From NCBI GenBank assembly GCA_024278415.1, contig JAJRTI010000113.1, positions 1 through 11,125 on the forward strand: a stretch of 11,125 nt of DNA, written 5' to 3'. Under the pieces are notes generated by a model. The model saw only the letters and a program-made list of their open reading frames with translations, was not told the DNA's origin and searched no databases. The DNA is from Planctomycetota bacterium. Its GTDB lineage: Bacteria; Planctomycetota; Brocadiia; JAJRTI01. The stretch's first letter is position 1. Each line of letters begins with the position of its first letter. Below are positions 1-5,651 of the stretch, in pieces. The translations under genes were made by a program, and so were the position numbers.

Positions 1-77
1 CCTAGCGCGGCCGTTGGCCGCAACCAAAGAGGTCGGAGGTGTCCCACGGATGGCAGAGCCGACCCACGGATGCAGAG
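1..77 (+). repeat. Dispersed repeat C, copy 1 (truncated by window start)
   Basis: The first 27 bases match 8452-8478 with a single difference. The similarity continues with small gaps to about 77, matching as far as about 8526. The unit starts with a perfect hairpin (arms 7-12 and 16-21, loop GTT) and ends with two CCCACGGATG motifs at about 43-52 and 63-72. Bases 36-76 also match the reverse complement of 8625-8665 at 38 of 41 positions. There is no transposase and no long reading frame, so this looks like a non-autonomous intergenic repeat. It may extend beyond the window. Confidence 0.8.
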
Positions 78-267
78 CATGATTGGCGCAGACCATGGGG
101 ACAGCTTTGCCGCCTTTGGTGGCGCAGACCCCCATGCGGACGGTGGTCGCTAAGAGGCCGACATCACGCAACTTACGGATGCCGCCGCGTGAAAAATGCA
201 AAGAAACTTCGATGTCCTCGACGTTAGTAGTACAGATGGCGCAGGTGGGAAGCGAGGGCGGCCGGCT
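78..267 (-). other. Possible gene remnant: Cys-rich reading frame without a start codon
   Basis: This part of the 301-base region downstream of the beta-helix gene has no confident gene. On the minus strand, one frame opens after a TAG at 268-270 and stays open to the window start. Its first 65 codons read as balanced, protein-like sequence. There is a Cys-x2-Cys pair at codons 9 and 12 (CAIC), Cys at codons 48 and 60, and segments such as GGIRKLRDVGLLATTVRMG. No ATG, GTG or TTG with a Shine-Dalgarno sequence precedes it, and its tail runs into repeat C. It may be a decayed gene fragment cut by the repeat, or chance. I do not recognise a family. Confidence 0.2.
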
Positions 268-301
268 CTATCTGGGTGATCGAGGGGCGGGGGCGTCGGG
301 G

Positions 302-3300
302 TCACGGGCGCGGATGTCCGTGAGCAGATGTGCAGCAGAGCACGCCTGCTCTCTCCAGTTTCCACGTCGGGCCTTGCGTGCCGATCCAGTTGATCCATTC
401 GCCCGATTCGCTGCGGAAGATGCCGAGGTTGAAGGGGACTTTGGCGTCGGCCGCGGGGGAGACGCCAAGGGCCTTCAGCGGAATGGCCCATTCGCCTTGC
501 CAGCCGGCTTTGCTGATCGAGGCTCGGAAGCGAACGGATTTGCCAAGGGCTTGCGACGCGGCCTTGGGCGCGCCGGCTTCGGTGCTGCTTCGATAAGTTC
601 CTCCCGCGAATCCTCGCACAACCCAGACGACGGACTTGCCCCGGGGAGTCTTGCCCCGGATGCAGATCTCGGCGCCGTCGTCTTTGCGCCACTCGCGGCC
701 GCGCGTGATGCGTGCAGTGGGGATGGCCATGTGCACGAACAGGTTCGCGCCATCCGTCGCGACGCGGGCAGTGCAAGGCTTGCCTGAGATCGGTACGCCG
801 CTGGGCGTCTGCCTCAGCACGAGCGCCTTGCCGGGCCATTCGCCTTCACTCGCCCGGCCGTCGAGGGCCGGGGCCGTTGCGACGCGGACCGCTTGCGCGA
901 CGGGCTTGGGCCGCGGCTTCGCCGCGGAGCGGGGGCCGCGGAAGATCAGCCGGCCGCCGCGCTCCAGATCCCATGTCTCGCCGAGCGTGCCGGCGAACTG
1001 GATGAAGCCCTTGTTCTCGCTGCGGTAGGCCGTCACGTTTAGCGGCAGCACGGCCCGGTCCGAGGGAGTGAAGCGCAGCGCGGCGAAGGGAATGCGCCAC
1101 TCGCTTTGCCAGACCTTCTTGCCGACCCTCGCCGCGTAGCCCACGGTCTTGCCAAACGCGTCGGCTTGCGGCGCGCCCGCGATGGCCAGGCTATCGAGCG
1201 TGCCGTCCGCGAACCCCCTGAGCACGTAGGTGACTGGCTTGCCATCGGCGAGTTGGCCTTGCACCGCGATCTCCACGCCTTCGTCCGCGCCCCACGTGTG
1301 GCCCAGCTTGCGGTCTTCAGGGAACATGCTGACGATAGACAGGCCCACGTAGAGGTGGGTCTTGTCCGCTCCGAACTTGGCCATGATCGGCGCGCCGCGC
1401 GCGCGGCGCTGGTCCGGCTGTTCGCTGAGGGATGATCCGCCGGGAGGCCACTCCGCGCCGTCGAGTTTGCCATCGAGCACGGGGGGCTTGGCCATGGCCA
1501 CGACGCGCGCGTACTTGGGCTTGTTGCGCGGCGTGTGCTTGGGCCGGGGCATCGCGTCGGAGATGGCCGGCGCCACGTCGCCGGTCTGCACGAGCAGGTT
1601 GCCCGACCACTCCGTGACCGCGTCGGGGTCGCTGATTTTCAGCGCGCCATCGAGCTGAAACGTGTTGCCGATGAACTTGAGCCCGGCGCAACGGCTGGTT
1701 CCCAGGCTCATGCCGCCGGCGTTGATGAACACGTTGTCGCGGATGACGCAGTTGAGCGTCATGTGGTTCTGGCTGGGCCGCTCGACTCCGATGGACACGT
1801 TCTTCTCGACGATGCAGCCGCGGCATTTCTCGTCGAGGTAGTACGCGGACACGCCGTAGCCCTTGCCGGCTGGCGCGATGTCGCGCACCACGTTGCGCCG
1901 CATGATGAGGCCCTGGGCGCCGCCCGAGTAGATCGCCGCGCCATCGTGCAGCACCTGCATGCAGCGGTAGAGCACATTCTCCTCGACGAGGGTGCCGGCC
2001 CCGCCGGGGGTCATGCCGGAGTAGGGGGTGTCGTGGATTACGTTGCGCCGGATGACGTAGGTGCTATTGCGGCCGCCGGCGGACAGGCCGATCGCACTGG
2101 GGTAGAGCATGCCGACGTGGTGGATGCGGTTGCCCTCGAATCGGCCCGTGCCTCCGCCCGCGCGCAGGCCGCCGGCGCCCAGGTGATGCAGGCGGCAGCG
2201 CTCGATGCGCAGGCCGCGGCTGGCCCACTCGCGGATCGCGTGGCCGGCCGTGTTCGTGATTTCCACGTCGGCGACGTGGATGCCCTCGCCCCATGCGATC
2301 TGGAGCGCGCCTCGGTAACGGCTCGCGCCGAACCCGCCGGCCTTGCAGGGCGTGGTCGTCGTTGAGAGCGTCAGGGATGTCAGCGTGACGTTCCGCACGG
2401 GCTTGCCCTTCTGCCCTCGCACCCCAAGGATGGTCTCCACGCGCGGCGCGACCGCGAGGGCCTTGCTCATGTCTTCGTCTGGCAGCGGCCAGTACACGAT
2501 CCGGCCGGCGTCGCGGTCGAGGTACCATTGCCCGGGCTTCTTCATGCCTTCTCGCACGTTCCAGACCACGTACGTGCGCTTCCCGAACGCTCCCGGCGGA
2601 TGGCCGCAGGGCGTGGAGAACGTCAGCGTGCGCGTGGCGGGGTCGATGGCCTTGACGCCGACCATGGACTCGTCCCACATGTGATATACGGTCACCTCCG
2701 CGTTGCGCACGCTCAGCCACGGCCCCAAGTCGCCGGCGCGGTATTGCATGGTCGTGCGCTCCTTCAGCGTCGGCTTGCGCTCCCACCCGCCGCCGGCCGT
2801 GCTCATCCAGCGCACGGGGAAGTGCGACTCGTGCGTGAAGCGTCCGGTCTCCGGCAGCCGCGCCCGCGGGCAGAGGCGGTCGTTGACCACGAGCGCGCGG
2901 AAGTCCCACTTGCCGGTCTTCACTTCCGGCGCGTCTGTGGCCCAGAAGCGGTCTCCATCCCTGCGCCAGCCGGCGACGCGCTGGCCGCCATAGATGATCG
3001 TCTTGCCCTGGCCCGCGCCCTCGATGGCCAGCCCCGCGTCCTTGGCTTCAAGCACGATCGGCTCGCTGACGTAGTAGCGCCCGGGCGCGAGTTGGATGCG
3101 CCTCGCCTTGCCCGCGTGCTTGCGGCTCGCCGCGAGCGCCGCTGCGAGGGTCGCCATGGGGCCGTCTGCGCCGGCCGGCTTCGCGCGCTGGCCCGTCCAT
3201 GCGTCGTTGCCTTTTGGGGAAACATACCACGTCATTGGCTCCGTCGCCGGCATCGCCGCGGCCATCGCTAGCAACAGCAGCGCTGCCGCCAGTTTGCTTG

Positions 3301-3316
3301 TGATCTCGATGCGCAT
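302..3316 (-). CDS. Secreted right-handed parallel beta-helix protein with two C-terminal CBM9/DOMON-like domains
   Basis: This is a predicted exported carbohydrate-active protein of 1004 residues. Residues 1-24 form a signal peptide (charged start, Ala/Leu core, cleavage probably after AMPA). Residues 29-60 carry the WYVSPKGNDAWTG opening typical of secreted beta-helix glycan enzymes. Residues 110-160 (GGQRVAGW, then ALVVNDRLCPRARLP) resemble the N-terminal part of GH141-like beta-helix enzymes. Repeated short rungs (RRNVIHD, EENVLY, RRNVVRD, EKNVSIG, RDNVFIN, IGNTF) at about 300-580 are the beta-helix. Two tandem domains follow at about 603-793 and 808-993, each with the PxLDGxxxxxEWP opening of family 9 sugar-binding/DOMON-like modules. 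The start is well supported: AAGGAG lies 6 bases upstream of the ATG. It is divergent from the Asp-box gene. The substrate is unknown, and a glycosidase or lyase role is inference. Confidence 0.88.
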   Translation of the reverse strand: MRIEITSKLAAALLLLAMAAAMPATEPMTWYVSPKGNDAWTGQRAKPAGADGPMATLAAALAASRKHAGKARRIQLAPGRYYVSEPIVLEAKDAGLAIEGAGQGKTIIYGGQRVAGWRRDGDRFWATDAPEVKTGKWDFRALVVNDRLCPRARLPETGRFTHESHFPVRWMSTAGGGWERKPTLKERTTMQYRAGDLGPWLSVRNAEVTVYHMWDESMVGVKAIDPATRTLTFSTPCGHPPGAFGKRTYVVWNVREGMKKPGQWYLDRDAGRIVYWPLPDEDMSKALAVAPRVETILGVRGQKGKPVRNVTLTSLTLSTTTTPCKAGGFGASRYRGALQIAWGEGIHVADVEITNTAGHAIREWASRGLRIERCRLHHLGAGGLRAGGGTGRFEGNRIHHVGMLYPSAIGLSAGGRNSTYVIRRNVIHDTPYSGMTPGGAGTLVEENVLYRCMQVLHDGAAIYSGGAQGLIMRRNVVRDIAPAGKGYGVSAYYLDEKCRGCIVEKNVSIGVERPSQNHMTLNCVIRDNVFINAGGMSLGTSRCAGLKFIGNTFQLDGALKISDPDAVTEWSGNLLVQTGDVAPAISDAMPRPKHTPRNKPKYARVVAMAKPPVLDGKLDGAEWPPGGSSLSEQPDQRRARGAPIMAKFGADKTHLYVGLSIVSMFPEDRKLGHTWGADEGVEIAVQGQLADGKPVTYVLRGFADGTLDSLAIAGAPQADAFGKTVGYAARVGKKVWQSEWRIPFAALRFTPSDRAVLPLNVTAYRSENKGFIQFAGTLGETWDLERGGRLIFRGPRSAAKPRPKPVAQAVRVATAPALDGRASEGEWPGKALVLRQTPSGVPISGKPCTARVATDGANLFVHMAIPTARITRGREWRKDDGAEICIRGKTPRGKSVVWVVRGFAGGTYRSSTEAGAPKAASQALGKSVRFRASISKAGWQGEWAIPLKALGVSPAADAKVPFNLGIFRSESGEWINWIGTQGPTWKLERAGVLCCTSAHGHPRP

Positions 3317-3320
3317 TAGT

Positions 3321-3331
3321 ATCTCCTTCGT
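3321..3331 (-). promoter_or_regulatory. Ribosome binding site of the beta-helix gene
   Basis: Read on the minus strand, a purine-rich GAAGGAG stands 6 bases before the ATG at 3316. It settles the start codon. No convincing -35/-10 pair was seen further upstream. Confidence 0.7.
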
Positions 3332-3402
3332 CGGGCGTCAGGCGTCGCGCCCCAAGCTATCAAGGCCGTGCCGCGTCAGCAAGCCGGCCCGGCCCTTGAG
3401 CT

Positions 3403-3489
3403 GTTCGTAGCACGCACGTCAGTGCGTTCCGCTCTGGAGCTTTGCGCTGTAGCATGGTCCAGAGACGCTCTTACGAGCGTGCTACGAAC
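3403..3489. repeat. Cloverleaf-like palindromic element
   Basis: Bases 3403-3415 and 3477-3489 are a perfect 13-bp inverted repeat (GTTCGTAGCACGC). Three hairpins sit inside: 3412-3417 with 3422-3427 (loop GTCA), 3432-3438 with 3458-3464 (CTCTGGA/TCCAGAG), and 3465-3470 with 3475-3480 (loop TTAC). With the outer stem trimmed to 9 bp, all three pair at once, giving a four-way junction. The element lies between the two divergent start codons. It lacks tRNA hallmarks and has no coding content. It could be a mobile palindromic repeat, a structured RNA, or a transcription barrier between the divergent genes. Confidence 0.7.
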
Positions 3490-3522
3490 GCGCGTGGCCC
3501 ATGGCGCGGACTTGCGAAGTAA

Positions 3523-3546
3523 CAAGGCGGGCTTCGCCCGCAACCC
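3523..3546 (+). repeat. Hairpin repeat A, copy 1
   Basis: A 24-base segment matches 8021-8044 with only one difference, located in the hairpin loop. The stem is GCGGGC/GCCCGC (3527-3532 with 3536-3541) around a three-base loop. In both intergenic regions it lies upstream of a plus-strand copy of repeat B. Confidence 0.75.
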
Positions 3547-3556
3547 AAGGCTTCTG

Positions 3557-3590
3557 GCTGTCATGGATCAGAGGCAAGACGTGGCGTGTG
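3557..3590 (-). repeat. Repeat B, decayed inverted copy
   Basis: GCTGTCATG at 3557-3565 is identical to 8316-8324. CAAGACGTGGCG at 3575-3586 matches CAAGAAGTGGCG at 8330-8341 at 11 of 12 positions. The spacing differs by a few bases. This looks like a degraded minus-strand copy of repeat B facing the intact copy at 3690-3732. Confidence 0.45.
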
Positions 3591-3610
3591 GAGGGCAGGT
3601 TCGCTGTTCC

Positions 3611-3663
3611 GTATTGCGTATTGCGTATTCGGATCGCGATTCGAGATACGCAATACGCAATAC
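3611..3663. repeat. Perfect 18-bp inverted repeat with internal GTATTGC tandem units
   Basis: Arms 3611-3628 and 3646-3663 are exact reverse complements (GTATTGCGTATTGCGTAT). Each arm contains the unit GTATTGC twice. The 17-base spacer contains the palindrome ATCGCGAT at 3633-3640. It is AT-richer than its surroundings and lies about 80 bases upstream of the Asp-box gene. No T-tract follows on either strand, so a simple intrinsic terminator is not supported. It could fold as RNA in the leader of that gene. Confidence 0.8.
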
Positions 3664-3689
3664 CCTGCCAAGAGTGCGCGCACACCACG

Positions 3690-3732
3690 CAACATCTTGT
3701 TTTCCATACCAGTTCCGGATGGCTAAGGCACT
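3690..3732 (+). repeat. Repeat B, copy 1
   Basis: Without gaps it matches 8109-8151 at about 33 of 43 positions, and it also resembles the reverse complement of 8297-8337. The conserved blocks are a TCTTGTTTT core and an AAGGCACTAAG-like end. The end of this copy runs directly into the Shine-Dalgarno sequence of the gene at 3744. Confidence 0.7.
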
Positions 3733-3738
3733 AAGGAG
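3733..3738 (+). promoter_or_regulatory. Ribosome binding site of the sialidase-like gene
   Basis: AAGGAG stands 5 bases before the ATG at 3744 and fixes that start. It lies at the 3' boundary of repeat B, so the repeat appears to have contributed or placed the site. Confidence 0.75.
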
Positions 3739-3743
3739 ACCCC

Positions 3744-4808
3744 ATGCCTTCCATCGAGATCCTCGATACGGGCCGGTTGGACGACCGCGACTCCGCGTTC
3801 CCCCAAGCGGTGCAACTGCCTAACGGAGACGTGCTCTGCTCCTTCAGCGTCGGCGGGGGGCCCGAGGTGCACGGCGGCACCGAACTCGCCCGATCAACGG
3901 ACAGAGGAAAGACATGGACGTTGGCGGGCTCCATCCTGCCGCCGACGGCGGAGCCGCCCACCTCGAACTTCCTCAAGTTGACGCTCGCGCCCGACGGCGA
4001 AACCCTCTACGCCTACGGCGCGCGCCTGCACCGGCGGCCTGGGCAGAAGTTCGGCGAGGGGGCGAACGACGCGGTGCTCTGCACTTCCACGGACGCCGGC
4101 CGCACTTGGTCCGCTCCGTCGGTGGTGCCCATGCCTTGCGACTGTGCAACGGAGGTGTCGTTCGGCGCGTTGCCCCTGAGTTCCGGCCGGCTGCTCGCCC
4201 CGGCCGCGACGCTGCCATCGAAGGATCGTTTGGGGGAGAGAGTGCTGGTCGCCATATCGGATGACGCCGGCCGGACGTGGGGCGGCCACGCGACGGTCTT
4301 CCATGATCCCGATGGCAAGCTCGGCTACTTCGAGCACAAGCTCGCCGAGTTCGCGCCCGGCCACGTCATGGCCGTGTGCTGGACCGTGACTCTCGGCGAC
4401 GTCGTTGACAGGCCGAACAGCTTCGCCCTATCGAGAGACTTCGGCGCGACCTGGGGCCCCGCTCGGCCCACGGGCATTATGGGCCAGACCATGGCGCCCA
4501 TCCCGTTGGGCGGCGACCGGCTGCTCGTGCTCTACAACCGTCGCTACGGGGACCAGGGGATCGTCATGAATCTGGTGGCCTTCACTGATCAGGAGTGGGA
4601 GGTTCACTACGAAGGGATCATGTTCGATGCGAGGGCCAAGCGCACGCGGCCGGACGACGTGGCCACCGGCGTAGAGGAGTTCGACACGTTCGCGTTCGGG
4701 TTCCCCACCGCGATTCGGCTGGGCGACGGCACGTTCCTCGCGACACACTGGTCGAAGGAGAATGGCCGGTTCGGCATCCGCTGGACGAAGCTGCGCGTGG
4801 CGTGGTGA
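3744..4808 (+). CDS. Asp-box (BNR) sialidase-like protein
   Basis: This 354-residue protein of the sialidase beta-propeller superfamily has four Asp-box motifs (SxDxGxTW): STDRGKTW at 51-58, STDAGRTW at 115-122, SDDAGRTW at 172-179 and SRDFGATW at 230-237. Their even spacing fits successive propeller blades. The family includes exo-sialidases and many uncharacterised glycan-active proteins. I cannot assign the full Arg-triad/Tyr/Glu/Asp active site of GH33, so true sialidase activity is not shown. There is no signal peptide or membrane segment, so it is probably cytoplasmic, unlike the two exported neighbours. The start is supported by AAGGAG 5 bases upstream. It is divergent from the beta-helix gene, and its last 191 bases overlap the opposite-strand frame of the HEPN gene. 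Confidence 0.85.
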   Translation: MPSIEILDTGRLDDRDSAFPQAVQLPNGDVLCSFSVGGGPEVHGGTELARSTDRGKTWTLAGSILPPTAEPPTSNFLKLTLAPDGETLYAYGARLHRRPGQKFGEGANDAVLCTSTDAGRTWSAPSVVPMPCDCATEVSFGALPLSSGRLLAPAATLPSKDRLGERVLVAISDDAGRTWGGHATVFHDPDGKLGYFEHKLAEFAPGHVMAVCWTVTLGDVVDRPNSFALSRDFGATWGPARPTGIMGQTMAPIPLGGDRLLVLYNRRYGDQGIVMNLVAFTDQEWEVHYEGIMFDARAKRTRPDDVATGVEEFDTFAFGFPTAIRLGDGTFLATHWSKENGRFGIRWTKLRVAW

Positions 4809-5268
4809 GGCCAAGCGCCGCGGCGGCGATGGCCGCGGGGCGTCGGCTTGGGTTGCCCCCGTCTGCCCCGGACGCCACTCGCCGCTTCACCTCATCGAGC
4901 AAGCCGCCCACTGCCGCGACCTGTTCGCGCGGGCTGGGCCAGTCCGGATCATCGAGGTCGAACCCCGGGTAGCGCTCGAGGAAGTACTTCTCGGCGAGGT
5001 CCGCACAGAGGGGCATGATCTGATCGAGCAGGTCGGAGCCCCGCTGCACCAGCTCGCCGGCCAGCTTCTGGAGGTCGTGTGTTCGCTCCAGGAACCAGCC
5101 CATGCGGATGAGTTCGGCCTTGAGGATCTTCTCAAGCACCTCGGCCAGCTTGCTGACGCACATCGCGTGCGCGGTCTCTGCGCTTGCTAACAGACGCAAC
5201 CCCTCCATGTCGCTCTCTGCGATGAACAGCCAGTCCCGTGGGTTGTTCGAGTCAGTCTTCCGAGGCAA
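4618..5268 (-). CDS. HEPN-domain protein of a nucleotidyltransferase/HEPN pair
   Basis: Residues 10-131 match the HEPN helical domain (PF05168 type): DWLFIAESDMEGLRLL, then LAEVLEKILKAELI, RTHDLQKL at 62-69 and the YFLERYPGFDL segment at 95-105. Such proteins partner minimal nucleotidyltransferases, often as the toxin or RNase half of a toxin-antitoxin pair. No strict R-x4-6-H catalytic motif is visible. I chose a TTG start at 5268: AGGAGG lies 9 bases upstream inside the nucleotidyltransferase gene, and the two genes overlap by 17 bases, so translation is probably coupled. The next ATG, at codon 21, would cut into the first helix. After about residue 135 the sequence becomes Arg/Pro/Ala-rich and runs antisense to the sialidase-like gene until a stop at 4618. 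That 80-residue tail may not be a real domain. Confidence 0.72.
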   Translation of the reverse strand: MPRKTDSNNPRDWLFIAESDMEGLRLLASAETAHAMCVSKLAEVLEKILKAELIRMGWFLERTHDLQKLAGELVQRGSDLLDQIMPLCADLAEKYFLERYPGFDLDDPDWPSPREQVAAVGGLLDEVKRRVASGADGGNPSRRPAAIAAAALGLTTPRAASSSGCRTGHSPSTSVSRGTCRRPAESRWGTRTRTCRTPLRRWPRRPAACAWPSHRT

Positions 5269-5611
5269 GGGCCACTCCCTCCTGCATGACGGTCGAGAAG
5301 AAGTGGTCGTGCGTTTGCTGTTTCTCTGCGAGCCTGTCGGGGGTGATCGGGATGAGGGTGAGCGCTGGCCGGGGCCAGACGTGCCAGACCTGCTCGCGAA
5401 ACTGCCTTGCCGTCTCCAGTTGCCGTTCCGCGCCATCGGCCACGATGCACAGGTCCATGTCGCTGTCTGGCGACGCGTCCCCCCGGGCGTGGGAGCCGAA
5501 TAGATAGACCTTGTGGATGCGCCTAACCCGCGCAAACGCCTCCAGGCACTGGGCGATCGCGTCCGCCTGATCCTTCAGGCTATCGGGGAGATTCTCCAGC
5601 AGCAGCTTCAT
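5252..5611 (-). CDS. Minimal nucleotidyltransferase (MNT family, NTP_transf_2-like)
   Basis: This 119-residue protein has the signature GSHARGDASPDSDMDL: GS at 39-40 and the acidic pair D51-x-D53, which bind metal and nucleotide in this fold. These small proteins commonly precede a HEPN gene and, in studied pairs such as MntA/HepT, AMPylate the HEPN toxin to neutralise it. The length is typical. The third acidic residue expected in the strand before T-P-x-x-(L/I) is replaced by Thr85 in LTLIPITPDRL, so catalysis may be altered. The ATG at 5611 has no good Shine-Dalgarno sequence, but a promoter-like sequence ends 6 bases upstream, which suggests a leaderless message. It lies 40 bases downstream of the esterase stop. 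Confidence 0.85.
   Translation of the reverse strand: MKLLLENLPDSLKDQADAIAQCLEAFARVRRIHKVYLFGSHARGDASPDSDMDLCIVADGAERQLETARQFREQVWHVWPRPALTLIPITPDRLAEKQQTHDHFFSTVMQEGVALASED
5278..5285 (-). promoter_or_regulatory. Internal ribosome binding site of the HEPN gene
   Basis: Within the last codons of the nucleotidyltransferase gene, the minus strand reads GCAGGAGGGAG, 9 bases before the TTG at 5268. This is the strongest Shine-Dalgarno sequence of the pair and determines the unusual TTG start. Confidence 0.6.
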
Positions 5612-5617
5612 GCCATC

Positions 5618-5646
5618 AGTATACCCCGCCGCCTGTAGGCCAGCAA
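5618..5646 (-). promoter_or_regulatory. Putative sigma70-type promoter for a leaderless nucleotidyltransferase/HEPN transcript
   Basis: On the minus strand TTGCTG (5641-5646) is followed after exactly 17 bases by TATACT (5618-5623). Transcription would start about 6-7 bases on, at or next to the ATG at 5611. The element fits in the 40 bases between the esterase stop and this start. The -10 box is good (5 of 6) and the -35 box is weak (3 of 6). Confidence 0.45.
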
Positions 5647-5651
5647 GGAAA

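Noticed and set aside
302..345. Frameshift at the C-terminus of the beta-helix protein
   Set aside because: The final 14 residues differ from the first domain's tail, but the second domain is essentially complete before them. A natural variable end explains this without a frameshift.
3403..3489. tRNA gene
   Set aside because: The fold is cloverleaf-like, but there is no GTTCRAAYC-type T loop, no proper anticodon arm with a 7-base loop, and the acceptor and variable regions do not fit.
3611..3663. Intrinsic transcription terminator
   Set aside because: The stem is long, but no run of T follows on either strand, and it lies upstream of two divergent genes, where no transcript is expected to end.
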